A stretch of DNA of 5,154 nucleotides. It comes from Alphaproteobacteria bacterium. Its GTDB lineage: Bacteria > Pseudomonadota > Alphaproteobacteria > Rs-D84. Location of the stretch: assembly GCA_017964865.1 (NCBI GenBank), contig JAGCRE010000086.1:1-5154 (forward strand), written 5' to 3'. A program made the position numbers and the translations under genes. The notes beneath the pieces are model-generated. The model had not been told where the DNA came from. It ran no database searches and was given only the letters and a program-made list of their open reading frames with translations. Each line of letters begins with the position of its first letter. Position 1 is the stretch's first letter. Positions 1 through 5,154 of this stretch are shown in pieces.

Positions 1-2
1 AC

Positions 3-62
3 GTCCGGCAATTCAAGATTAATGATATGAACGAGATTGATTTTAACACAAAAATAACATAG
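3..62 (+). other. 3' end of an upstream reading frame, possibly a broken-off part of the AsmA-like gene
   Basis: From the left edge, the third frame reads VRQFKINDMNEIDFNTKIT and stops at TAG (60-62). It is the same frame as the AsmA-like gene that follows. Between the two lie only the residues YN, a second stop (TAA, 69-71) and the residues RINY before the ATG at 84. The residues on both sides of the stops have the alternating, Asn/Asp-rich beta-strand character of the downstream protein. The piece could therefore be the missing N-terminal part of that protein, interrupted by nonsense changes. It could equally be the C-terminus of a separate gene. Only 19 residues are visible, so a function cannot be assigned. 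Confidence 0.35.
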
Positions 63-68
63 TATAAT
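63..68 (+). promoter_or_regulatory. Possible -10 box just upstream of the AsmA-like gene
   Basis: TATAAT is a perfect match to the sigma-70 -10 consensus. No convincing -35 lies at normal distance: TTGATT at 37-42 would need a 20-nt spacer and GATTTT at 39-44 an 18-nt spacer. If it is used, transcription would start near position 75. The mRNA would then have under 10 nt ahead of the ATG at 84, which fits the absence of a Shine-Dalgarno there. In AT-rich sequence a chance match is quite possible. Confidence 0.3.
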
Positions 69-83
69 TAACGCATCAATTAT

Positions 84-2150
84 ATGTCGCATGACTATGA
101 TGATGTTCGTGGCGAATTAAAGAACGGTCGTTTCAATGGCACCGTTCGTACACCGCAACACAAATATGATGTTACATTTGAAAAAGACGAATTTATAATT
201 CACAACTATAACGATAAACTGGAAATCATCGGTCAGTTATACAATGATGGTTCTGCAAACGGTCAGTTTTCTATTGAAACAGATGATGTAAACAGATGGT
301 TTGAATTTAGCGAACCGAAAATTCCCGGCACCGTCAATTTGACTATGGATTTTGCATGGGATGGTGGGCATGGGTTTGATTTTAGAAACATTGTTGCCAA
401 CAATGTTACCGGTAATATAAAACTTTATCCCAACGGACATCGTGATATTCAACTGCGTGCAGAAGATATCGATTATGATTTTTCATTTTTATCAAATCCG
501 ACAAAGTTTTTACGCAACACGAATTTAGATATTCAATTTTCGGGCAATCTGAAATTCGGTGATAAAACATTTAATCATATAAAAATATCAACAATTGGAA
601 CCGGTGATAAAATTCAAATTGGAACAATCGTTACCGATAATGTTGCAATTAATGGCGGATATATTGATGCCGATGGTGCACATGATTTAATGGCGGTAAT
701 GCCGATGGATGGTCGCAACACAATATGTCTTTTTTCTGGCACACCAACAAATTGGGAATGTCGCGAATTTACCCAGGGGAATTTATCGGGATCACTGCGT
801 GTCAACGGTGACGAATTTGATATAACGGTTAAATCTGCAATTAAGATGCCCAGTATGAATACGGTTCTTTCACGCGTAGCGTTCTTTGGAACACATGGTG
901 TTGTTAAATTTGAATTTGCCGACGCTCGCGGAACATTGTATATCGACGGCAACAAGGTTCGACCAGAATTCAAATTTGCAAAAAATAAAACCCTTGATTG
1001 GATGAACGCTAAATTTCCATTTTTGCCAAAACAAATGGCCGATGCAGTTGGCGATGTAGAATGGGAATCTGGGGCGGTTGTTTTTAAACCGCACAACGGC
1101 AAATGGCAAATGGCAATTCAAAACGATTTCTTTTATATATATGGCAAAGACTTTAAAATATGGTTACCAGATATTGACCTGGATTTATTACGTGATGGCG
1201 TTTACACAATATCGGGCGAATACAAAAACGGTGTTATATCTGATTTAACAATCAACGTTGCAAATCATGTGTTCACCGGATCTGTGGTTGATGGTGCGGT
1301 AACATTAAAGACAAGTGTTCTGGACATCGATTCATTTTTATCGCCCGAATACATAAATAAATACGAAGATTTATCTTTCTTTAAGAATCATCCGTTAATG
1401 ATTCCATTTGACCTTGGGTTTAATGTATCGTTGACTGCTGACACACTTATCTATAACGGTGAAAGATATGCAAACTTTGTGTATTCATTAAAACCAAACA
1501 CCGAAACATTTTCAATTACCGATGATGCACATGGTAACATATTGGCAACAATAAATCGTGACGGAATAAATTACGACATATTATTGCAATTAAATAAATT
1601 CCAAACGAACGGTAAATTATTGGCCAACACAATGCCATTAAATATTGCCGACACATTTGTAACCGGCAATATATCAATGACAACATCGGGCCATATTGCA
1701 AATGATATAGAATACAATTTAAATGGTGATGTTGATTTGACATTTAATGGCGGATACATATACGGCATCGGCACCGATGGATTCTTTGCCTTGGCCGATG
1801 AAATAACAATACTGAACGCAGAATATGCATTGGCAGACGCGTTAAGTGGTGGCATAACACGATTAAAATCTTTACATATTATTGGACACTATGATCGTGG
1901 TAATTTCGAAACAACCGACGCGATGGCGTTATCATTACCACACGTTGATGCAACCGGTGCATTAAAGATTATTGACGGAAAAATGTCTGCGAATTTCTAT
2001 CTGGTCCTGCGTGGCACTGCACCCGAACCCGCCCCGATTGATTTAACGATTGGTGAATCTGGGGAACGCACATATTCATTATCGGAAATAATGCAGAATT
2101 TTGATCCGGCATATATGCGACAATTTGTGAAAAACCACAACAGATTTTAA
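84..2150 (+). CDS. AsmA-like envelope protein, probably lacking its N-terminus
   Basis: The 688-residue protein is almost entirely short beta strands separated by Gly/Asn/Asp turns, as in the AsmA/YdbH/TamB group of envelope proteins that are thought to carry lipids between membranes. The best family signal is in the last quarter. Around residues 525-563 a strand set (TGNISMTTSGHI, then LNGDVDLTFNGGYIYGIG) resembles the AsmA C-terminal region. Residues 591-656 continue it with TRLKSLHIIGHYDRGNFET, DATGALKIIDGKMSANFYLVLRG and PIDLTI. The tail (657-688) is hydrophilic. AsmA-type proteins normally begin with a transmembrane anchor, but this frame starts directly in beta structure with no signal peptide. 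No Shine-Dalgarno precedes the ATG, and the same frame is stopped twice just upstream (60-62 and 69-71). It may be the 3' part of an interrupted gene or an independently started short form. The YnbE and YdbL genes that follow ydbH in E. coli are absent; a terminator follows directly. The family call is moderate and the exact subfamily is open. Confidence 0.65.
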   Translation: MSHDYDDVRGELKNGRFNGTVRTPQHKYDVTFEKDEFIIHNYNDKLEIIGQLYNDGSANGQFSIETDDVNRWFEFSEPKIPGTVNLTMDFAWDGGHGFDFRNIVANNVTGNIKLYPNGHRDIQLRAEDIDYDFSFLSNPTKFLRNTNLDIQFSGNLKFGDKTFNHIKISTIGTGDKIQIGTIVTDNVAINGGYIDADGAHDLMAVMPMDGRNTICLFSGTPTNWECREFTQGNLSGSLRVNGDEFDITVKSAIKMPSMNTVLSRVAFFGTHGVVKFEFADARGTLYIDGNKVRPEFKFAKNKTLDWMNAKFPFLPKQMADAVGDVEWESGAVVFKPHNGKWQMAIQNDFFYIYGKDFKIWLPDIDLDLLRDGVYTISGEYKNGVISDLTINVANHVFTGSVVDGAVTLKTSVLDIDSFLSPEYINKYEDLSFFKNHPLMIPFDLGFNVSLTADTLIYNGERYANFVYSLKPNTETFSITDDAHGNILATINRDGINYDILLQLNKFQTNGKLLANTMPLNIADTFVTGNISMTTSGHIANDIEYNLNGDVDLTFNGGYIYGIGTDGFFALADEITILNAEYALADALSGGITRLKSLHIIGHYDRGNFETTDAMALSLPHVDATGALKIIDGKMSANFYLVLRGTAPEPAPIDLTIGESGERTYSLSEIMQNFDPAYMRQFVKNHNRF

Positions 2151-2152
2151 TA

Positions 2153-2182
2153 AAAAAACACCGGCAAATGCCGGTGTTTTTT
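2153..2182. terminator. Bidirectional intrinsic terminator between convergent genes
   Basis: CACCGGC (2159-2165) pairs with GCCGGTG (2170-2176) around the loop AAAT. The stem is flanked by A6 (2153-2158) and T6 (2177-2182), which can extend it. Read on the plus strand, the T-run closes the AsmA-like gene, which ends 2 nt upstream. Read on the minus strand, the complement of the A-run is a U-tract that closes aspS, whose stop codon lies at 2198-2200. One hairpin therefore serves both convergent transcripts. Confidence 0.92.
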
Positions 2183-2197
2183 GTTTGTTGTTTTTTT

Positions 2198-3952
2198 TTA
2201 GTTCTTTTTACGAACCTGAATATGAACCTCACGCAGTTGCTGTTCGGTAACTTCGCGTGGTGCCCCCAGCATAAGGTCTTGGCCCCGTTGGTTCGTCGGG
2301 AATAAAACGACTTCACGTAAATTGGTTGTTCCCAAAATAATCGAAACCAAACGATCAATACCAAATGCACATCCACCGTGCGGTGGTGCACCATATTGGA
2401 ACGCGGCATACATTCCACCGAATTTTTCTTTTACAACCTCGGGCCCATATCCCGCGATTGCGAATGCTTTGACCATCGTGTCGGGATTATAGTTACGCAA
2501 CCCACCACTGCAAATTTCAGCACCGTTCAAAACCATATCGAACTGATTCGCCTTTATCTTTAATGGGTCACCATCTAATTCACCCTTTGGCAAACTGAAC
2601 GGATTATGACCGAAATCTATTGTTCCGGTTTCTTCGTTCAATTCATACATTGGGAAATCTTCAATCCAACAGAACTTAAATTCATGTTCGTTTATCAATC
2701 CCAAATCTTCACCCAGTTTGATACGTAATTTACCCGCCGCCTTGGCTGCATTTTCTGGCGTATCGCATACAAAGAACAATGTTGCGTTATCACCCGCAAT
2801 TTCGTGCAATTTTGCAATGCGTTCTGCATCTAATTTTTTGGCCACCGGTGCCTTTGGTTCATCGGCAAACACGATATAGCCCAGTCCACCCAGACCCAAT
2901 TCACGTGTGGCATATTCGCCCAATTTATCAAACCACGAACGTGGCTTGTCTGCGGTATTTGGTGCCGGAATTGCACGCACAACCGAACCGTTTTCAACCG
3001 CATTTGCAAAGATTCCAAATTCAGACCCACGGAAAATTTCACTGACATCACTAATCAAAATCGGGTTACGTAAATCTGGTTTATCAGAACCATATTTCAG
3101 CATCGCTTCATCAAACGGTATATGTGGAATTTCGGGATCAACAATTGCACCTGGAACAAAAGCCTTTATTAATTCTGGCATTAATTCGTTACCAACCGCC
3201 TGGATATCTTTCAAATCAACAAACGACATTTCGATATCTAACTGATAGAATTCCAGCAACCTGTCTGCACGCAAATCTTCATCACGAAAACATGGTGCAA
3301 TTTGGAAATAGCGATCAAATCCGGAAATTTGAATCAACTGTTTAAATTGCTGTGGTGCCTGGGGCAACGCATAGAACATTCCATGATGATTACGACTGGG
3401 GACGATATAGTCACGTGCCCCTTCGGGACTGGACACCGTTAAAATTGGTGTTTGAAATTCTGAAAAACCCAAATCCCACATTTTATCACGCAAGAATTTC
3501 ATAATACGGTTGCGGGTTAAAATGTTGTTATGCAAACTGTCGCGACGCAAATCGATATAGCGATATTTCAAACGCAAATCTTCGGCAACACTGTCATCAT
3601 CGCCAAAGACCTGGAACGGCAAAACATCTGCACTGGTTAAGACTTTCCATTCTGTTGCCTGGACTTCGATATGTCCGGTTGGAATTTTATCGTTAATCTG
3701 GTCATCGGCACGTGCAACAACTTTGCCGGTTATTTGTATCACAGATTCCGGATGAACTTTTTCCAACGCTTCATTACCACCATCAAACACAATCTGGGTA
3801 ATGCCATAATTATCACGCAGGTCCACAAACAACAACGACCCATGGTCGCGTTTACGATGCACCCACCCCGATAGCGTCACAACTTCACCAACATTTTTTT
3901 CGCACAATTCCCCACAGGTATGCGTTCTGTATTTTGATTTCAAAGATAACAT
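2198..3952 (-). CDS. aspS: Aspartyl-tRNA synthetase, bacterial type (class IIb)
   Basis: This cytosolic enzyme activates aspartate with ATP and loads it onto tRNA-Asp. The 584 residues match the usual bacterial length. An OB-fold anticodon-binding domain occupies about 1-105 (GWVHRKRDHGSLLFVDLRD at 29-47). The class II catalytic core follows, with motif 1 ending at Pro169, motif 2 FRDEDLRADR at 222-231 and motif 3 GIDR at 531-534. The bacteria-specific GAD insertion lies at about 290-415. The GAEICSGG stretch (477-484) belongs to the active site. Start: the frame stays open to an ATG at 4042, but the family-like sequence begins at ATG 3952, which has AAGGGG 5 nt upstream. His37, in RKRDHG, aligns by my reading with His31 of the Pseudomonas aeruginosa enzyme, a residue linked to non-discriminating AspRS that also charges tRNA-Asn. 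E. coli has Leu there. This enzyme may therefore feed the GatCAB route, but that is inference. The gene is preceded by a T-box-like leader and is likely transcribed alone. Confidence 0.98.
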   Translation of the reverse strand: MLSLKSKYRTHTCGELCEKNVGEVVTLSGWVHRKRDHGSLLFVDLRDNYGITQIVFDGGNEALEKVHPESVIQITGKVVARADDQINDKIPTGHIEVQATEWKVLTSADVLPFQVFGDDDSVAEDLRLKYRYIDLRRDSLHNNILTRNRIMKFLRDKMWDLGFSEFQTPILTVSSPEGARDYIVPSRNHHGMFYALPQAPQQFKQLIQISGFDRYFQIAPCFRDEDLRADRLLEFYQLDIEMSFVDLKDIQAVGNELMPELIKAFVPGAIVDPEIPHIPFDEAMLKYGSDKPDLRNPILISDVSEIFRGSEFGIFANAVENGSVVRAIPAPNTADKPRSWFDKLGEYATRELGLGGLGYIVFADEPKAPVAKKLDAERIAKLHEIAGDNATLFFVCDTPENAAKAAGKLRIKLGEDLGLINEHEFKFCWIEDFPMYELNEETGTIDFGHNPFSLPKGELDGDPLKIKANQFDMVLNGAEICSGGLRNYNPDTMVKAFAIAGYGPEVVKEKFGGMYAAFQYGAPPHGGCAFGIDRLVSIILGTTNLREVVLFPTNQRGQDLMLGAPREVTEQQLREVHIQVRKKN

Positions 3953-3957
3953 TTCGA

Positions 3958-3963
3958 CCCCTT
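3958..3963 (-). promoter_or_regulatory. aspS Shine-Dalgarno site, possibly sequestered
   Basis: On the minus strand AAGGGG is followed by TCGAA and then ATG (3952-3950). The 5-nt spacing supports this start over the in-frame ATG at 4042. The site is exactly complementary to CCCCTT at 3996-3991 in the leader, so it can be hidden in a 6-bp helix. Confidence 0.75.
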
Positions 3964-4034
3964 TTTTACTTGTCCCCCACAGCTTTAGCGAAGGGGGATA
4001 TTCGGGTGCAAAAATCATATGGAATTTGGCACCC
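3958..4034 (-). promoter_or_regulatory. Expression platform with alternative pairings around the aspS ribosome-binding site
   Basis: Two hairpins can form on the minus strand. In the first, GGGTGC (4034-4029) pairs with GCACCC (4009-4004), extended inside by AAAT/ATTT (4027-4024/4015-4012). In the second, TCCCCC (3998-3993) pairs with GGGGGA (3978-3973). Each has a competitor. GGTGCCA (4033-4027) is the exact complement of the T-box bulge UGGCACC. CCCCTT (3996-3991) is the exact complement of the Shine-Dalgarno AAGGGG (3963-3958). Neither hairpin is followed by a U-run, so this looks like a translational rather than a terminating switch. The pairings are seen in the sequence; their use in the cell is inference. 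Confidence 0.5.
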
Positions 4035-4046
4035 ATTGTCATTATC

Positions 4047-4085
4047 CGCAGGGGCGCAAATGTTCTTGCGCGGTGCCACCCCGCA
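4047..4085 (-). promoter_or_regulatory. T-box tRNA-acceptor-binding element (antiterminator/antisequestrator fold)
   Basis: Read on the minus strand, TGCGGGG (4085-4079) pairs with CCCTGCG (4053-4047) as helix A1: seven pairs, two of them wobbles. The unpaired UGGCACC (4078-4072) is the 7-nt bulge. GCGCAA (4071-4066) pairs perfectly with TTGCGC (4059-4054) around the loop GAACAT as helix A2. This is the canonical order, bulge size and sequence of the T-box discriminator domain, in which UGGN pairs with the tRNA NCCA end. Confidence 0.82.
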
Positions 4086-4108
4086 TTTATTACTTTTGAT
4101 TAGGTTTT

Positions 4109-4142
4109 GCGGCTCTGTGATTGTCAGACACGTCAACGCCAC
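4109..4142 (-). other. Short hairpin, candidate minimal Stem I of the T-box
   Basis: GUGGC (4142-4138) pairs with GCCGC (4113-4109), with one G-U pair. Inside, GUG (4131-4129) can pair with CAC (4119-4117), leaving the 9-nt loop UCUGACAAU, which holds an Asp codon GAC (4125-4123) followed by A. A second GAC lies at 4134-4132 and a third at 4145-4143. An A-rich linker of about 23 nt leads to the T-box core. Choosing a specifier codon by eye is not safe here, and the inner pairing is weak. Confidence 0.35.
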
Positions 4143-4165
4143 GTCCCCGAAAAATTTGTAATCAT

Positions 4166-4194
4166 ATATTAAACCCAAAAATTTCGTTTTGCAA
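4166..4194 (-). promoter_or_regulatory. Sigma-70-type promoter of aspS
   Basis: On the minus strand TTGCAA (4194-4189) is a 4/6 match to the -35 consensus, and TAATAT (4171-4166) is a reasonable -10. The spacer is exactly 17 nt. It lies between the terminator of the DUF805 gene and the T-box leader, so aspS has its own promoter. Transcription would start near 4160-4159. Confidence 0.65.
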
Positions 4195-4201
4195 GTAATA
4201 T

Positions 4202-4224
4202 AAAAAACCGGGCAATGCCCGGTT
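4202..4224 (-). terminator. Intrinsic terminator of the DUF805 operon
   Basis: On the minus strand AACCGGGC (4224-4217) pairs with GCCCGGTT (4213-4206) around a 3-nt loop, and the second strand runs into a T-tract (TTTTTT, 4207-4202). It begins 5 nt after the stop codon of the DUF805 gene and separates that transcript from the aspS promoter. Confidence 0.92.
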
Positions 4225-4229
4225 ATAAC

Positions 4230-4670
4230 TTACATTCGTGGTGCACCAAATCGGTTTGCCTTTTTGTCCCCTGGCTGGCACAAATACACCAGTAACACAA
4301 TCCAACCAATGATTGGCAACAAAACCCACAACACATTCCAATTAGAACGATTTGTATCGTGTAACCTGCGTGCCACCAAACAGAAACACCCAACCATTAA
4401 TACCAATGTCCACAAACCACTTATCAGCACATCCGCACCCGTGAATAAAACACTTATCGCATTATCATATCCACCAAATACAGCCGCAGCAAAACCTGCC
4501 ATAAAATTCAAAACAAAACTTACCACAAACGGGAAAACCCATTCATAGAACAAAATGACCCACCAATATTCACTGCGTCTTGCACGTCCCCAACCGACAT
4601 AATCAACCCAGAAATTTTTCAATGCGAAACTTATTGTTCCGGTATCTTGTTTTGGTGCTTTTTTTACCAT
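4230..4670 (-). CDS. DUF805 family inner-membrane protein
   Basis: The 146-residue protein has the marks of the DUF805 family (E. coli YhaH/YhaI type), small inner-membrane proteins of unknown biochemical role. The signature GRARRSEYWW lies at 28-37. Hydrophobic stretches follow at about 36-67 (one long or two short segments), 79-99 and 112-131. ARRLHDTNRSNW (100-111) matches the family's RRLHDTGRSGW motif, with Asn in place of the usual Gly at two positions. NRFG near the end (139-142) is the typical tail. The basic N-terminus and the RARR/RRLHD loops suggest cytoplasmic loops. The ATG at 4670 has AAGGAG (4682-4677) 6 nt upstream, inside the 15-nt gap after the preceding gene, so the two are probably co-transcribed. 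A terminator follows 5 nt after the TAA. The family call is firm; the function is unknown. Confidence 0.92.
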   Translation of the reverse strand: MVKKAPKQDTGTISFALKNFWVDYVGWGRARRSEYWWVILFYEWVFPFVVSFVLNFMAGFAAAVFGGYDNAISVLFTGADVLISGLWTLVLMVGCFCLVARRLHDTNRSNWNVLWVLLPIIGWIVLLVYLCQPGDKKANRFGAPRM

Positions 4671-4685
4671 TGTGTTCTCCTTTTA

Positions 4686-5154
4686 TTAACCATTTTCTTT
4701 TTGTTGTTTTTGAATGTATGCAACCAATCGTTTTGGTTGAACACCCAATTCTTGTAATTGTTCAATTGCAGATTCATATTTATCTTTCTTTTCTTTCATC
4801 ACCATACCATATTTTGCGACCATTTTTGCCATTTCGCGTAATTCTTTGGTTGGTAATTGTCGTGCTAAATTACCCGCAACCCGCATAATATCTTTTGACC
4901 CATTATCATAAATTGCCCCCAACGCAGACCAGATAAAGCCAATATCTGAATTCAATTTGTTTGGTAACAATAATTCCCCATTTTGTGTACGAACTATAAA
5001 ATTCTTATCATGTCGCTTTATTGTTATATCGCGACCGACCTTGATACTGTTTGCAGCCAAAACATTTTGAGACATATTTTTATTATCTTTTTTTGCCCCA
5101 TGTGCCGTCAAAATTTGTGGGGTTGGTGCAAAACTGGTGTATGTTTTACCATCA
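4686..5154 (-). CDS. Hypothetical protein, C-terminal part (gene runs off the right edge)
   Basis: I do not recognise this protein. The frame is open to the right edge. Ahead of the first possible start (TTG at 5111), 14 more codons read DGKTYTSFAPTPQI, in the same style as the rest. The internal ATG at 5075 has no clear Shine-Dalgarno (AAAAGATAATAAAAAT precedes it). The gene therefore most likely begins outside the window, and at least 155 residues are visible. The first half looks beta-rich (SIKVGRDITIKRHDKNFIVRT). It is followed by a hydrophobic stretch (GFIWSALGAIYD) and a charged, largely helical C-terminus (about the last 55 residues, with KEKKDKYESAIEQLQELG). There are no cysteines and no obvious membrane span or signal peptide in the visible part. 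It ends with TAA 15 nt before the DUF805 start, which suggests one operon. Confidence 0.7.
   Translation of the reverse strand, partial: DGKTYTSFAPTPQILTAHGAKKDNKNMSQNVLAANSIKVGRDITIKRHDKNFIVRTQNGELLLPNKLNSDIGFIWSALGAIYDNGSKDIMRVAGNLARQLPTKELREMAKMVAKYGMVMKEKKDKYESAIEQLQELGVQPKRLVAYIQKQQKENG

Larger units (their letters stand above)
3953..4160 (-). promoter_or_regulatory. T-box-like leader RNA of aspS
   Basis: This is the predicted aspS 5' leader, about 207 nt from a start near 4160. T-box leaders bind a specific tRNA: a specifier codon reads the anticodon, and a UGGN bulge senses whether the 3' NCCA end is free. Uncharged tRNA switches on the downstream synthetase gene. Here GGGGTGGCACCGCG (4082-4069) differs from the classical AGGGTGGNACCGCG core at its first base only, and GCGCCCC follows as expected. 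The bulge reads UGGC, which pairs with GCCA and so fits tRNAs with G73 (tRNA-Asp, tRNA-Asn). Upstream, a short hairpin (4142-4109) with GAC triplets is the only candidate for Stem I. Classical Stem I motifs and Stem III are not visible. Downstream there is no U-tract, but the ribosome-binding site can be paired, so control of translation is likely. T-box identity is well supported at the core; tRNA recognition and mechanism are inferred. Confidence 0.75.

Noticed and set aside
1..83. Stop-codon readthrough or reassignment joining the upstream fragment to the AsmA-like gene
   Set aside because: Two different stops (TAG and TAA) would have to be read within four codons, and TAA is the normal terminator of every gene with a visible end here.
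614..1102. 162-codon minus-strand frame inside the AsmA-like gene
   Set aside because: It is an antisense shadow with no family resemblance and no ribosome-binding site, while the sense frame is a long consistent beta-rich protein.
2907..3245. 112-codon plus-strand reading frame inside aspS
   Set aside because: It is antisense to a fully conserved gene, with no Shine-Dalgarno or recognisable domain. The same holds for the other antisense frames over aspS.
3958..4034. Hairpins at 4034-4004 and 3998-3973 as intrinsic terminators
   Set aside because: Neither is followed by a U-tract on the minus strand; the bases after them are GAATATCC and CAAGTAAAAAAG.
3953..4042. N-terminal extension of AspRS from the in-frame ATG at 4042
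   Set aside because: The extra 30 residues do not resemble any AspRS N-terminus, the ATG has no Shine-Dalgarno, and the stretch overlaps the structured leader. ATG 3952 has a Shine-Dalgarno and starts the family-like sequence.
4086..4142. tRNA gene in the aspS-DUF805 intergenic region
   Set aside because: No cloverleaf, no GGTTCGAATCC-like T arm and no 7-bp acceptor stem can be found; the structure fits a leader RNA instead.
3966..4178. 70-codon minus-strand reading frame in the aspS leader as a leader peptide
   Set aside because: It begins with TTG without a Shine-Dalgarno, starts upstream of the predicted -10 box, and runs through the T-box core. Its protein is low in any recognisable pattern.
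4580..4888. 102-codon plus-strand frame opposite the DUF805 and hypothetical genes
   Set aside because: It spans the boundary of two minus-strand genes, and its hydrophobic composition is what antisense of AT-rich coding sequence gives. No start signals are seen.
1..5154. CRISPR arrays, insertion sequences, attachment sites
   Set aside because: No regularly spaced repeats, transposase-like frames, long terminal inverted repeats or target duplications are visible.

Overview
The window looks like a piece of a low-GC (roughly 40% by eye) genome from a proteobacterium, most likely an uncultured, host-associated alphaproteobacterium. The main support is the aspartyl-tRNA synthetase, whose N-terminus (YRTHTCGEL, GWVHRKRDHG) and C-terminus (LREVVLFPTNQRGQDLMLGA) read like alphaproteobacterial enzymes. 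An AsmA-like envelope protein is also present. All four genes whose ends are visible stop with TAA, and UGA is not obviously reassigned. The taxonomic call is an inference from remembered family sequences, not from a search.

Layout, left to right. (1) Positions 1-83 hold a short reading-frame remnant that ends in TAG, a TATAAT box, and a second in-frame stop (TAA). (2) 84-2150 (+) is a large beta-rich protein with an AsmA-like C-terminal region and no N-terminal membrane anchor. (3) 2153-2182 is a strong hairpin that can terminate transcription from both sides. (4) 2198-3952 (-) is aspS, a complete bacterial-type aspartyl-tRNA synthetase, convergent with the AsmA-like gene. (5) 3953-4194 is the aspS control region: a good promoter, a roughly 207-nt leader and a Shine-Dalgarno site. 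(6) 4202-4224 is an intrinsic terminator. (7) 4230-4670 (-) is a DUF805 membrane protein. (8) 4686 to the right edge (-) is the 3' part of an unrecognised gene that sits 15 nt upstream of the DUF805 gene, probably in the same operon.

The most interesting item is the aspS leader. It carries a nearly perfect T-box core, GGGGTGGCACCGCG followed by GCGCCCC, on the correct strand. The two parts fold into a 7-bp helix, a 7-nt UGGCACC bulge and a 6-bp helix. The variable base of the bulge is C, as expected for a tRNA with G73 such as tRNA-Asp or tRNA-Asn. T-boxes are classically a Firmicutes and Actinobacteria device, and I know of no established example in Alphaproteobacteria. The space upstream is too small for a classical Stem I. 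There is no U-tract before aspS, while the Shine-Dalgarno can pair with an upstream CCCCTT. Together these suggest a minimal T-box acting on translation: uncharged tRNA would raise synthesis of the enzyme that charges it.

The genes otherwise have no obvious common pathway. The AsmA-like protein and the DUF805 protein are envelope proteins, and aspS is a housekeeping gene.
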